64,000 nt of DNA from positions 819,628 through 883,627 of the forward strand of contig NZ_GL987988.1 in assembly GCF_000158195.2 (NCBI RefSeq), given 5' to 3'. Position numbers and translations under genes: made by a program. This document shows, one piece after another, positions 43,700 through 53,409 of the stretch (within the stretch, counting starts at the first letter, position 1; each line of letters begins with the position of its first letter). The notes under the pieces are model-generated. The model did no database searches. It had not been told where the DNA came from and saw nothing but the letters and a program-made list of their open reading frames with translations. Source of the DNA: Fusobacterium mortiferum ATCC 9817. GTDB taxonomy: Bacteria; Fusobacteriota; Fusobacteriia; Fusobacteriales; Fusobacteriaceae.

Positions 43700-45115
43700 A
43701 TGGAAAAGTTAGTTTGTAAAAATATAACTTTTAAATATTCAGAAAAATCAAAAAGAGAGATAGTTAAAAATTTCTCTCTTTCTTTTAATTCTGGAGAAAT
43801 TTATCTAATTACTGGTTTTTCTGGCTGTGGAAAATCTACACTTGCTTATATACTAGCTGGACTTTATCCAGAACATAAGGGAGTATTAGTAGAGGGAGAT
43901 ATTATTTTAGATGGCAAAGAGATAGAAAAATATTCTACACAGGATAGAGCTAAAAAGATAGGTATGATGTTTCAAAATACAGATACACAATTTTGTATGG
44001 AAAGTGTAAAGGAAGAGGTAATCTTTACCTTAGAAAATATTAATTATCCTGTGGAAGAGATGGATAAAAAGGTAGATGAAGTATTAGAGAAGTGTGGAAT
44101 ATTATATCTAAAAGATAGAGAGATAAGTACTCTTTCAGGTGGAGAAAAGCAAAAAGTTGCATTAGCTACTATTTTAGCTTTAGAATCAGAGATTATAATA
44201 TTAGATGAACCTTTTGCAAATGTAGATATATTTTCAGCCCAAGAGATAATAGATATTCTTTTAGAATTAAATGGAAAAAAAGAGACTACTCTTATAATTA
44301 TAGACCATAGATTATCCCTTTGGAAAAAAGTAAATTATAATTTAATTACTTTAGATAGAGGGTGTAAAATTTCAGATGAAAATTTAAATATATATTTGGA
44401 AGATAGAGAAATTTCAGATAAAAAAAGATATATAGATGATGAAATAGGAGATAATATATTTGAGATTAAGGACTTAGAGTTAGGTTATGGAAAAAATATT
44501 TTAGCTGAAAAACTTTCATTTAAGATATCAAAGGGAAAAATAACTTCAATAATAGGTAAGAGTGGAGCTGGAAAAAGTTCTCTTTTAAATCTTTTAGTTG
44601 GAATTGTAAAATATAAAAAGGGAAGTATACTGTTTGAAGGTAGGGAGTTTAAAAAATTAAAGGATAGAGAGTTATTACAGGAGATAGGAATAGTTTTTCA
44701 AAATCCTCAAAACCAATTTATAACCTATAAAGTAATAGATGAACTACTTTTTACTTTAAATAGAGTATACAAAAATCAAAGTGAAAAAAATATAGAGAGA
44801 GCTGAAAACTTACTTAGAGAGTTTAATCTTTACGAGTATAAAAATTTTTCTCCTTACTCGTTGAGTCAAGGACAGCAGAGAAAACTAGCTGTTCTTTCAA
44901 TGTTGTGTGGAAACCAAAAGGTTTTACTTTGTGATGAGCCAACATATGGACAGGATAATAAAACTAGTAGGGAGATTATGGAGTTTCTGTCAAAAAAATC
45001 TAAAGAGGGGCTTAGTATAATTTTAGTTTCTCACGATATAAACTTAGTAGTTGAGTATTCAGATTGTATATATGAATTTAAAGATAAGGAGATGAGAAGA
45101 GTTGAGTATATCTAA
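43700..45115 (+). CDS. ykoD: ECF transporter double ATPase YkoD
   Basis: 471 residues with two ABC domains. The first has GFSGCGKST, LSGGEKQKV and IILDEPFAN. The second has GKSGAGKSS, LSQGQQRKL (a variant signature) and LLCDEPTYG. Together they hydrolyse ATP for the YkoE/YkoC module. The end overlaps the ykoC start by 14 nt. Confidence 0.93.
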   Translation: MEKLVCKNITFKYSEKSKREIVKNFSLSFNSGEIYLITGFSGCGKSTLAYILAGLYPEHKGVLVEGDIILDGKEIEKYSTQDRAKKIGMMFQNTDTQFCMESVKEEVIFTLENINYPVEEMDKKVDEVLEKCGILYLKDREISTLSGGEKQKVALATILALESEIIILDEPFANVDIFSAQEIIDILLELNGKKETTLIIIDHRLSLWKKVNYNLITLDRGCKISDENLNIYLEDREISDKKRYIDDEIGDNIFEIKDLELGYGKNILAEKLSFKISKGKITSIIGKSGAGKSSLLNLLVGIVKYKKGSILFEGREFKKLKDRELLQEIGIVFQNPQNQFITYKVIDELLFTLNRVYKNQSEKNIERAENLLREFNLYEYKNFSPYSLSQGQQRKLAVLSMLCGNQKVLLCDEPTYGQDNKTSREIMEFLSKKSKEGLSIILVSHDINLVVEYSDCIYEFKDKEMRRVEYI

Positions 45116-45803
45116 ATTAAATCCAGGATATAAAGGGTTGACAATATTTCTAATATCTCTTATTCTCTCTTTTGAATACAACTACTATATTAATTTTTCA
45201 ATATTTTTGATATCTATTTTACTTATGATAATTTCAAAAGTTAATATAAAAAAACTGTGTATTTCATTTTTACCAGTAATAATTATGGCTCTTGGAATAT
45301 TTTTTACTGGATATTTTTATGGTAGTGAAGAGGTAAGTACTAATATAAATGATATGACAAAAATTGTTGTAACTATGGAAAATAGTGAAAGTGGTTTACA
45401 GCTTTCTGCAAGAGTATTAGCTTACGCAGGATTGGGATTTTTATTTGTTTATACCACTAATCCAAGACATTTTATATTGAGCCTTATGCAACAATTTAAA
45501 CTTTCAGAAAAATTTGCTTATGGTATAATGGCTGCTTATAATTTTATTCCCATAGTGAAAAATGAGTATAGAAATATCTCATATGCTTATAGAGCGAGGG
45601 GAGTAAAGAGAAATCTTTTTATGTTACCTATGTTGGTTACAGCTATCCGAGCTTCTGAAAATATAGCTATGGCAATGGAATCAAAGGGGTTTCAAGTTGG
45701 AAGTAAAAGAAGTCAGTATGTAAAGTTGAAAGTTAATAAAATAGATTATCTACTTTTGATTTTTTTACCTAGTTTGATACTGTTTTTAGTAATTAAATTT
45801 TAA
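45102..45803 (+). CDS. ykoC: ECF transporter T component YkoC
   Basis: A 233-residue membrane protein of the CbiQ/EcfT family with about five TM segments. The coupling-helix motifs RARGVKR and ESKGFQ match the two Ala-Arg-Gly-type signatures that contact the ATPase. The start TTG lies inside ykoD after AAGGAG. The stop is only 3 nt before repeat element B. Confidence 0.9.
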   Translation: MSISKLNPGYKGLTIFLISLILSFEYNYYINFSIFLISILLMIISKVNIKKLCISFLPVIIMALGIFFTGYFYGSEEVSTNINDMTKIVVTMENSESGLQLSARVLAYAGLGFLFVYTTNPRHFILSLMQQFKLSEKFAYGIMAAYNFIPIVKNEYRNISYAYRARGVKRNLFMLPMLVTAIRASENIAMAMESKGFQVGSKRSQYVKLKVNKIDYLLLIFLPSLILFLVIKF

Positions 45804-45806
45804 AAA

Positions 45807-46102
45807 TTGTAACTACTCAGCAATTTATGATTTAAAAAGAAAACTAAGAATTGTTCTCTATTCCAAGAAGTTGAATAAGAAATATCTTTAAGAATTACGG
45901 AGATTGAAAAGAATATTAGAGTAAGTTAGAGAAAACGAGTGCTAAAAAACATAACTGTTTGAGGCGTAGCCGAGTTTTATGTTTTTAACGAGTTGAACTT
46001 TACTTACTCTTTATTCTTTGAACGAGAGTAATTCTTAAGATTTGATAAATTACACAACTCTTTGAGTTTTCTTAAATCAATCTACTGGCTGAGTAGTTAC
46101 AA
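45807..46102. repeat. Palindromic repeat element B (about 296 bp) with a nested inner palindrome
   Basis: Ends are TTGTAACTACTCAGC (45807) and GCTGAGTAGTTACAA (to 46102), perfect for 15 nt and imperfect for about 50. The left 75 bp and right 58 bp match element A. The centre is replaced by a 147-bp palindrome (45890-46036) that matches element C in inverted orientation. No gene lies in it. It fills the convergent gap between ykoC and the VOC gene (334 bases). Confidence 0.78.
45890..46036 (-). repeat. Inner 147-bp palindromic module inside element B
   Basis: It is bounded by AAGAATTAC (45890-45898) and GTAATTCTT (46028-46036). The reverse complement aligns along its whole length with 60104-60251. 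The apex contains GGCTACGCC next to CAAACAGTTATGTTTTTTAG, read on the minus strand. Confidence 0.75.
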
Positions 46103-46137
46103 AAAATATTACATTACAACAATTTTATAAAAAATAT

Positions 46138-46527
46138 TTAATATTCATATAGCTCTAAAGGAAGACCATCTGGGTCTTTAAAAAATGTAAATTTTTTTCC
46201 TGTTATCTCATCTATTCTAATTTCTTCACACTCAATATTGTAACTTAACAATTTTTTTCTTTCATCTTCTATATCATCCACTTCAAAAGCTAAATGTCTA
46301 AGACCTCTTGCTTCAGGATTATTTACTCTTTTAGGAGGATTAGGAAATGAAAATAACTCTATTTGATAAATTTCATTAATTTTTAAATCTAATTTATAAG
46401 ATTTTCTTTCTTCTCTATATGTTTCTTTTAAAATTTTAAATCCTAAAATATTAGTATAAAAATTTTTAGATTTTTCATAGTCAGAAACAATAATAGCTAC
46501 ATGATGAATTTTTTTAATATTTAACAT
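46138..46527 (-). CDS. VOC/glyoxalase-family metalloprotein
   Basis: A 129-residue vicinal-oxygen-chelate protein. HHVAIIVSDYEKSKNFY, a central QIELFSFP, GLRHLAFEVDD and a C-terminal DPDGLPLELYEY provide the His/Glu metal ligands of the glyoxalase I fold. The substrate is unknown; methylglyoxal detoxification is possible but not shown. AAGGAGA lies upstream. It follows the thioredoxin-like gene by 56 nt on the same strand. Confidence 0.85.
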   Translation of the reverse strand: MLNIKKIHHVAIIVSDYEKSKNFYTNILGFKILKETYREERKSYKLDLKINEIYQIELFSFPNPPKRVNNPEARGLRHLAFEVDDIEDERKKLLSYNIECEEIRIDEITGKKFTFFKDPDGLPLELYEY

Positions 46528-46583
46528 AGTTGTTCTCCTTATGTTAATTAGATTTATAGCATTAGGACTTTTTAATTAAGAAT

Positions 46584-47075
46584 TTATACTCCCATTTTTT
46601 GTAATATCTCCTCTATAATATCATCAGAACGATATCCAGCAAAATACTCTTTGCTTACATTTTCAAAACCAATATTTCTATATTTAGCAGGTCTTCCTAC
46701 ATATCTTGTTACAAATTCAAAATTTTCATCTAATATAGCAAGAGTAGGAACAACATATAACTCCTCAGAGATATTTAATTTTTCTCTAAGATATTTAAAA
46801 CCTCTTCCTTCTGTTATGATTCTAAGTTTTATATTTGGGTTAATCTCTGTCATTTTAACAAGTACAGGTATAGTAGCTCTTACATATGGACACCAAGATT
46901 CAGCACTTAATAAAAAATTATAAGGTTTATCAAGGTTCTTTATTTTGTTAGTGTACTCTTCACAAATAGAAATAACCTTAGTTATCTCTGCAATTTTTTC
47001 TCTTTCACTAGCACTTGCAATACTTAAAAAAGTTTCATAACTCATTCCTGTTTCAAATAATTCTTTATACTCCAT
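46584..47075 (-). CDS. Thioredoxin-like protein with a single active-site Cys
   Basis: A 163-residue protein of the thioredoxin_9 type. The active-site region reads ESWCPYVRATIP: one Cys after Trp, with Val where the second Cys of CxxC would be. The cis-proline segment VVPTLAI is intact. It could act as a monothiol redoxin or bind rather than reduce partners. AGGAGG lies upstream. It lies between the VOC gene and ruvA, probably in one transcript with ruvA. Confidence 0.75.
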   Translation of the reverse strand: MEYKELFETGMSYETFLSIASASEREKIAEITKVISICEEYTNKIKNLDKPYNFLLSAESWCPYVRATIPVLVKMTEINPNIKLRIITEGRGFKYLREKLNISEELYVVPTLAILDENFEFVTRYVGRPAKYRNIGFENVSKEYFAGYRSDDIIEEILQKMGV

Positions 47076-47101
47076 TATAATACCTCCTAATATTTTTAGG
47101 T

Positions 47102-47692
47102 TTAATATTTAACCTTTTTTAATACACATTTAATTGCCTCTTCAATAGAGGTAAATCCTCTTATCTCCTCTTTAGATACAAGAGAATTTATCTCTTTTTG
47201 ACTGTACCCTAGAGCTTCTAATGCTTCATACAATTCATCTTCAATAGCAAAACTTTCAAATAGATTTTCATCTTGAGTAAATAGATTTCCAATAGCTTTA
47301 AGTTTTCCTTTTAAATCTAAAATTACTTGTTGAGCTTTTTTCTCTCCAAGTTTCGGAACTCTCTTAAGTGTAGCATAATCATTTTCAGCTACTATTTTTC
47401 TAAGTTGCTCTACATCAAAAGTAGACATAATAGAAAGGGTAAGAGATACACCTACACCTTTCACACCTAAAAGCATCTCAAAAAGATTTCTCTCTCTTTC
47501 CTCTAAAAATCCAATCAGCTTAAAAGCATCCTCTTTTATATAGTTAAATATGTAAAGTCTAACACTCTCTCCAGTTTTAATCTTATCATAAACTCTAAGG
47601 GATATATTTACCTTATATCCAACCCCATTTACATCAAGAGCTAAGTAATCAGGTTTCTTATACTCTACCTTACCTTTTAAATATTCAAACAT
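47102..47692 (-). CDS. ruvA: Holliday junction DNA helicase subunit RuvA
   Basis: A 196-residue protein that binds four-way junctions. It has an OB-fold N-terminus (YLKGKVEYKKPDYLALDVNGVGYKV), tandem helix-hairpin-helix motifs (LLGVKGVGVSL and VPKLGEKKAQQ) and a C-terminal RuvB-binding domain. It lies 24 nt after uvrA; ruvB is not adjacent. Confidence 0.95.
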   Translation of the reverse strand: MFEYLKGKVEYKKPDYLALDVNGVGYKVNISLRVYDKIKTGESVRLYIFNYIKEDAFKLIGFLEERERNLFEMLLGVKGVGVSLTLSIMSTFDVEQLRKIVAENDYATLKRVPKLGEKKAQQVILDLKGKLKAIGNLFTQDENLFESFAIEDELYEALEALGYSQKEINSLVSKEEIRGFTSIEEAIKCVLKKVKY

Positions 47693-47716
47693 CTATTCTT
47701 TCTCCTTTTTTTAAAG

Positions 47717-50641
47717 TTACTTTAAAGTAAGTTTATCTTCTGCTACTTCTAAAATTTCTTTTTTCTTTCTCCCTCTTTTTTTAGGTACAGGGATAATTTT
47801 TCTATCTTCTACTGCATTCTCTAGCATTCTTTTTATATATTTTCCTGTATAACTTTTCTCTACCATAGCTATATCCTCAGGAGTACCACAAGCTACAACA
47901 GTTCCTCCTCTATCTCCACCATCTGGTCCAATATCAATTATATAGTCAGCAGTTTTTATTACATCTAGATTATGTTCTATAATAACTACACTATTTCCTT
48001 TTTCTACAAGTCTATTTAAAACCTCTAGAAGTTTTCTAATATCTTCAAAGTGCAGTCCAGTAGTTGGCTCATCTAAAATATATATAGTTTTTCCTTTAGT
48101 CATCTTAGAGAGCTCTGTAGCCAGTTTTATTCTTTGTGCTTCCCCTCCAGATAGAGTAGTAGCTGGTTGTCCAAGTTTTATATAATCAAGCCCTACATCT
48201 ATTAATACTTTTAGCTTTCTTTCAAGAGCAGGTATATTTTGGAAAAACTCATAAGCTTCTGCCACACTCATATTTAAAACGTCAGATATAGTTTTCCCCT
48301 TATAAAATACATCAAGAGTCTCTTTGTTGTATCTTTTTCCCTTACACACTTCACACTCTACATATACATCAGGTAAAAAGTTCATCTCTATTTTGATAAT
48401 ACCAGCTCCTTGACAAGCTTCACATCTTCCACCTTTCACATTGAAAGAGAATCTTCCCTTTGTAAATCCATGTGCTTTTGCATCTTTTGTTTCAGCAAAA
48501 AGAGTTCTAATATCATCAAATAGTTTTGTATATGTAGCAGGGTTAGAACGAGGTGTTCTACCAATAGGGCTTTGGTCTATATTGATTACTTTTTCTAAAT
48601 GTTCAGTTCCCTCAATAGATTTATATTCAAGAGGATAGAGCTTTCCTTTATTTAATTTATTAAACAGTGCTGGGAAAAGAGTATGATTGATAAGAGTAGA
48701 TTTACCACTTCCACTTACACCAGTAACAACTGTCATCACTCCTAAAGGAATCTCAACATCTATATTTTTCAGATTATTTCCCCTTGCTCCAATAACTTTT
48801 AGAGATTTATCCCAACTACGTCTAGTACTAGGGATATCTATTTTTAATTCACCTTTTAAATATTTTCCAGTAAGAGAGTTAGGATTTTCCATAACCTCTT
48901 GTGGAGTTCCATGAGCTACAATCTCTCCACCATAAGCTCCAGCTCTAGGTCCAATATCTATTATCTCATCAGCTTGAATCATAGTGTCTTCATCATGCTC
49001 TACAACAATTAGAGTATTTCCTAAATCTTTTAATCTTCCAAGAGTAGCTAGTAATTTATCATTATCTTTTTGGTGTAGTCCTATACTTGGCTCGTCTAAT
49101 ACATAGAGCACTCCAGTTAGACCAGACCCAATTTGAGTAGCTAGTCTTATTCTTTGAGATTCTCCTCCAGAAAGAGTTTTAGTCTCTCTTCCAAGACTTA
49201 AGTAATCAAGTCCTACATTTATCATAAAGGATAACCTTTCTCTTATCTCTTTTAATATCTCTTTAGCAATTTTTTCCTGTTTAGATGTTAAAGTTATTCC
49301 GTTGAAAAAATTTAGAGCATCTTTTATACTCATATCACAAAGTTCCATAATATTTTTATCTCCAACTGTTACAGCTAGGACTTCAGGTTTTAATCTTTTA
49401 CCATTACAAACTTTACAAACTCTCTCTATCATATATTTATTTTCTATCTCTTCCTTCATAGCATCAGAGAAAGTTTCATAATATCTTCTCTCTAAATTTT
49501 TTACAGCTCCTTCATACTCTTTATAACCATGGAATTGGAAGTCATCTCCCTCATAATCAAATCTAAATTTTTCAGTAGCTCCATGAAAAATTATATCTAA
49601 ATCTCTTTTACTCATCTCTTTGATAGGCTTAGATATATCTATGTTGAAAGCTTTAGCCATAGATTTAAAAATCTCCCAACTATATCCTTTTCTGCTAGAA
49701 GCTCCTGGAATATACATACCACCATCAAGAATAGAGAGTTCCTCATCTTCAATAAGTTTATTCTCATCTACTTCAAGTTTTTTTCCTATTCCTTTACATT
49801 CAGGACAAGCACCAAATGGAGCGTTAAAAGAGAAAAGTCTAGGACTTAAGTCTGGAATACTTACTTCATCATGTTCAGGACAAGCGTAGTTTTCACTGTA
49901 ACTAAAATCCTCTCCATTTACATTTAATATTATTTTTCCGTTAGATAGTTCTGATGCACTCTCTACTCCTTGGGTAAGTCTACTTTGAAACTCTTTATCC
50001 TCTTTTTTTAGAATCAATCTATCAATAACTACTTCAATATTATGCTTTTTATTTTTATCTAAGATAATTTCATCTTCTAAATATAAAATCTCTCCATTTA
50101 CTCTAGCTCTTACAAAACCTTTTTTTAAAAGATTAAGAAAAAGATTTTTATGAGTACCTTTTTTATCTTTAACTACAGGAGAAAGAATTATCATCTTATC
50201 TCCCTCTTGAAATCTTTCTAAAGCTCCCTCTACTATCTCTTCTATACTCTGTTTTTCTACAGGTCTATTACACACAGGACAGTGAGCAGTACCAATATGA
50301 GCAAACAGAAGTCTCATATAGTCATATACCTCTGTAATAGTTCCAACAGTAGAACGAGGGTTTCTGTTAGTTGTTTTTTGCTCAATAGATATAGCTGGAG
50401 CTAATCCCTCTATACTATCTACATCTGGTTTTGTCATCTGTCCAATAAATTGTCTGGCATAGGCAGATAGACTTTCTACATATCTTCTTTGTCCCTCTGA
50501 ATATATTGTATCAAAAGCAAGAGAAGATTTACCACTTCCACTTACCCCTGTTATTACTACAAATTTATTTTTGGGAATTTCTATATCTATATTTTTTAAA
50601 TTATGCTCTCTGGCACCTTTTATAACTATTTTATCAAGCAT
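47717..50641 (-). CDS. uvrA: UvrABC excinuclease subunit A
   Basis: A 974-residue damage-recognition ATPase with two ABC modules (GVSGSGKSSL near residue 32, [10 protein letters not shown] in the second half), two LSGGE signatures and zinc modules including CEACQGAG..CEVCKG. The ATG at 50641 follows GAGGTG; an upstream in-frame GTG is that ribosome site itself and is rejected. A Lys-rich tail (KKRGRKKKE) ends the protein. Confidence 0.96.
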   Translation of the reverse strand: MLDKIVIKGAREHNLKNIDIEIPKNKFVVITGVSGSGKSSLAFDTIYSEGQRRYVESLSAYARQFIGQMTKPDVDSIEGLAPAISIEQKTTNRNPRSTVGTITEVYDYMRLLFAHIGTAHCPVCNRPVEKQSIEEIVEGALERFQEGDKMIILSPVVKDKKGTHKNLFLNLLKKGFVRARVNGEILYLEDEIILDKNKKHNIEVVIDRLILKKEDKEFQSRLTQGVESASELSNGKIILNVNGEDFSYSENYACPEHDEVSIPDLSPRLFSFNAPFGACPECKGIGKKLEVDENKLIEDEELSILDGGMYIPGASSRKGYSWEIFKSMAKAFNIDISKPIKEMSKRDLDIIFHGATEKFRFDYEGDDFQFHGYKEYEGAVKNLERRYYETFSDAMKEEIENKYMIERVCKVCNGKRLKPEVLAVTVGDKNIMELCDMSIKDALNFFNGITLTSKQEKIAKEILKEIRERLSFMINVGLDYLSLGRETKTLSGGESQRIRLATQIGSGLTGVLYVLDEPSIGLHQKDNDKLLATLGRLKDLGNTLIVVEHDEDTMIQADEIIDIGPRAGAYGGEIVAHGTPQEVMENPNSLTGKYLKGELKIDIPSTRRSWDKSLKVIGARGNNLKNIDVEIPLGVMTVVTGVSGSGKSTLINHTLFPALFNKLNKGKLYPLEYKSIEGTEHLEKVINIDQSPIGRTPRSNPATYTKLFDDIRTLFAETKDAKAHGFTKGRFSFNVKGGRCEACQGAGIIKIEMNFLPDVYVECEVCKGKRYNKETLDVFYKGKTISDVLNMSVAEAYEFFQNIPALERKLKVLIDVGLDYIKLGQPATTLSGGEAQRIKLATELSKMTKGKTIYILDEPTTGLHFEDIRKLLEVLNRLVEKGNSVVIIEHNLDVIKTADYIIDIGPDGGDRGGTVVACGTPEDIAMVEKSYTGKYIKRMLENAVEDRKIIPVPKKRGRKKKEILEVAEDKLTLK

Positions 50642-50752
50642 AAAATTGTACACCTCTTTATCTATAAATATTTATTTTTCACTTTATATTATACACTATT
50701 TTTATCAGAATTAAAAGATTGATGATATTTTATTTTAAAATGAAGATTAAAA

Positions 50753-50781
50753 TTGACAAATAAATTTAAAAAATATATAAT
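50753..50781 (+). promoter_or_regulatory. Consensus promoter of marC
   Basis: Perfect TTGACA (50753-50758), 17-nt spacer, perfect TATAAT (50776-50781). Confidence 0.88.
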
Positions 50782-50826
50782 AGTAACAATGTTTGGTAAA
50801 TAAAATTTAAAATGAAAGGAGTAACA

Positions 50827-51438
50827 ATGAGAGTAGATGCTATTTTTATAAATGCTCTAACACTGATAGCTGTTTTAAATCCCTTTGGAAATGTTCCACT
50901 CTTTATAGGAATGACAGAGGGAATGGAAAAAGAAATAAGAAACAAACTTTTTAAGATGATAGCTATAACAGGATTTTTTATAACATGGATTTTTAGTTTA
51001 TTTGGGGAATTTTTAATGACTAATTTCTATAAAATAAATATGAATGAGTTGAAAATGGCTGGAGGCTTGATTTTAATTTTGATGGCAATTAAAAATTTAA
51101 TCTTCTCTCCACAGAGAAAAAGAACTTCAGAAAAGCAACTTTCTCCAGATGAACAGATAAAGCAAGCTGTAATACCTATGGCTTTTCCAATGTTAGTAGG
51201 GCCTGGAAGTTTGACTACAGCTCTAATTGGACGTTCTGAGAATGGACTTACAAGTAATAGTTTTTCTATTTTAGTAGCTTTTATTATAATCTATTTAGTA
51301 TTAATGGTAGGAAATTATTTAGAAAGAATATTTGGAAAATTAGTACTTTATATATTATCAAAAGTGATGCAGATATTTATTATGTCTATAGGATTTAGAA
51401 TATTCTTTGATGGATTATCACATATGATAAATTTTTAA
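50827..51438 (+). CDS. MarC-family (UPF0056) inner membrane protein
   Basis: 203 residues with six predicted TM segments. NPFGNVPLF near residue 16 and MAFPMLVGPGSLTT are the family hallmarks. The function of MarC proteins is not known. I start at ATG 50827, 7 nt after AAAGGAG. It has its own consensus promoter and no partner genes. Confidence 0.88.
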   Translation: MRVDAIFINALTLIAVLNPFGNVPLFIGMTEGMEKEIRNKLFKMIAITGFFITWIFSLFGEFLMTNFYKINMNELKMAGGLILILMAIKNLIFSPQRKRTSEKQLSPDEQIKQAVIPMAFPMLVGPGSLTTALIGRSENGLTSNSFSILVAFIIIYLVLMVGNYLERIFGKLVLYILSKVMQIFIMSIGFRIFFDGLSHMINF

Positions 51439-51502
51439 AAATAATTTAGATAGATTTATTTAAGTTTAGTGATATAATATATAAAAAAGGGGAAGATATG
51501 TT

Positions 51503-51820
51503 ATGTTATTAATAAATTTAGAAAAGGATGAAATGATTGTAGCAGAAGCTCAAGCAGCACATATTACAATGGTTTTAATGGTACCAAAACCTCAACCAGG
51601 AATATTATATATAACTAATAGAAAGATTGCATTTGCTCCAACTCAAGGAAGTATGTATTCAAAATTTGAGTATTTATTAGGAGAGATAGAAGCTTTTTCA
51701 GTAGGAATGTTGAATACATTAACACTTATGACAAAAGCAGGAAAAAAACATAAAATAACAGGAATGTTTAATAAGAAATTGATTGAAGGATTAAAAAAAG
51801 TAGGAGTAAAGGAGATTTAA
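51503..51820 (+). CDS. Small PH/GRAM-like domain protein
   Basis: 105 residues, no signal or TM segment. The pattern of strands ending in an amphipathic helix (ILYITNRKIAFAPTQ then NKKLIEGLKKVGV) resembles bacterial PH/GRAM domains, but I do not recognise a specific family. GGGGA precedes the ATG, and an extended -10 TGATATAAT lies at 51470-51478. It is a stand-alone gene before a terminator. No function is proposed. Confidence 0.65.
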   Translation: MLLINLEKDEMIVAEAQAAHITMVLMVPKPQPGILYITNRKIAFAPTQGSMYSKFEYLLGEIEAFSVGMLNTLTLMTKAGKKHKITGMFNKKLIEGLKKVGVKEI

Positions 51821-51825
51821 AAAAG

Positions 51826-51867
51826 AGAGATTTTAGCTAAGAATTAACTTAGTTAAAATCTCTTCTT
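51826..51867. terminator. Bidirectional terminator between the PH-like gene and nhaC
   Basis: AGAGATTTTAGCTAAG (51826-51841) pairs with CTTAGTTAAAATCTCT (51848-51863) with one G-U pair; T-rich flanks on both strands. Confidence 0.85.
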
Positions 51868-51885
51868 TATTTTAAAAACTAATTT

Positions 51886-53340
51886 TTATTTTCCAAAAAT
51901 ATTTGTAGCAAATATACTTTTAAATCTTATTTTTTTAGCTTTTGTTGAATCTATATATCTGATACTAAATCCTGTATAACCATAGATTATAGAGATTATA
52001 GGATTGATAAGATTTAAGAAACAGTAAGGAACATAAATCCAAGGAGCAATACCAAGAGCAGCCATCATATATGCTCCACAACTATTCCAAGGAATTAGAG
52101 GTGATGTCATTGTTCCAGCATCTTCTAAAACTCTGGATAAAGTAGTAGGATGTAAATTTCTACTAGCATAAGCATCTTTATATATTCTTCCTGTTATTAC
52201 TATTGAAAGATATTGTTCAGCAGCAAGTATATTAGTAGCTATTGAAGTAAATACAGTTGCTAGTATTAAGCTTCCAGTTGATTTTGCTATACTTAATACT
52301 TTATTTGCAACAGCACTTAACATTTTAGCTCTTTCCATAGCTCCTCCAAGAAAAAGAGCACAAATAATAAGTGTCACTGTCCACATCATACTATTCATTC
52401 CACCTCTAGTTAAGAGTTCATCTACAAATTGATTTCCAGAATTAGATACATATCCAATTTGCAATGCTGTAATAAAATCCTTTACAGTAGCTCCCTGAAA
52501 AATTACAGCTCCTACCCCTCCTATTAAAGTTCCACAAAATAGTCCTGGAATAGCTGGAACTTTTTTTACAACTAATACTATTGTAATTAAAGGAATTATA
52601 AATAAAAGTGGAGTGATATTAAATTCTTGATTTAATACTACAAATATTTTATTTAATGACTCTGTATCTACTCCTATATCTGAATATTTTCTTCCTATAA
52701 AAATAAAAAGAATAATAGTTATTATAAAACTTGGTATAGTTGTGTAGAGCATAGCTTTAATATGTTCAAAAATATCAGAACCTGCCATAGCAGGAGCAAG
52801 ATTTGTAGTATCAGAAAGGGGAGAAAGTTTATCGCCCATATATGCTCCAGAAATTATAGCACCTGCAGTGATTTGTGGAGGAATTCCTAGTCCTGCACCT
52901 ATTCCCATAAGAGCTATTCCGATAGTAGCTGCTGTACTCCAAGAGTTTCCAGTAGTTAGTGCTACTATTAAAGATAAAATAAGTGCAGCAGGTAAAAATA
53001 TACTTGGAGATATTATTTTTAAACCATAAAATATCATAGTAGGAACTACTCCAGATATTATCCAGCTTCCTACTAACATTCCAATTACTAAAAGAATTAA
53101 AACAGCTTCCATAGAAGATTTTATAGTATTTAAAATTCCTTCAATTAAATAAGCCCATTTGTATTTTAAAACGAACATAGCTATAAAAACAGCTAACATT
53201 CCTGAAATAATAATAGGGATGTGTGGGGAGGCTTGGGTATACCTTATAGTGTATGTTAAAATACATACCAAAAATGTTAATGGTATTACAGCATGAATAA
53301 ATTTTGTTTCCTTCACTTCTCCAAATGAATCATTTTTCAT
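51886..53340 (-). CDS. NhaC-superfamily Na+-coupled antiporter or transporter
   Basis: A 484-residue membrane protein with about 11-12 TM segments. TGNSWSTAATIGIALMGIG and GDKLSPLSDTTNLAPAMAG are NhaC hallmarks. The superfamily holds Na+/H+ antiporters, the malate-lactate carrier MleN and predicted amino-acid carriers under riboswitch control, so the substrate is open. The start follows GGGAGGG. A strong promoter, a structured leader and a terminator precede it, implying attenuation. Confidence 0.88.
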   Translation of the reverse strand: MKNDSFGEVKETKFIHAVIPLTFLVCILTYTIRYTQASPHIPIIISGMLAVFIAMFVLKYKWAYLIEGILNTIKSSMEAVLILLVIGMLVGSWIISGVVPTMIFYGLKIISPSIFLPAALILSLIVALTTGNSWSTAATIGIALMGIGAGLGIPPQITAGAIISGAYMGDKLSPLSDTTNLAPAMAGSDIFEHIKAMLYTTIPSFIITIILFIFIGRKYSDIGVDTESLNKIFVVLNQEFNITPLLFIIPLITIVLVVKKVPAIPGLFCGTLIGGVGAVIFQGATVKDFITALQIGYVSNSGNQFVDELLTRGGMNSMMWTVTLIICALFLGGAMERAKMLSAVANKVLSIAKSTGSLILATVFTSIATNILAAEQYLSIVITGRIYKDAYASRNLHPTTLSRVLEDAGTMTSPLIPWNSCGAYMMAALGIAPWIYVPYCFLNLINPIISIIYGYTGFSIRYIDSTKAKKIRFKSIFATNIFGK

Positions 53341-53369
53341 AGGAAAATCCCTCCCTTTTTAATTTAGAT

Positions 53370-53400
53370 AAAATAAAAAGCACCATAGTTGGTGCTTTTA
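53370..53400 (-). terminator. Leader terminator of the NhaC gene
   Basis: On the minus strand AAAAGCACCA-ACTA-TGGTGCTTTT is followed by TATTTTA. It lies 30 nt before the start codon, after the structured leader. Confidence 0.88.
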
Positions 53401-53409
53401 AAACATAAT

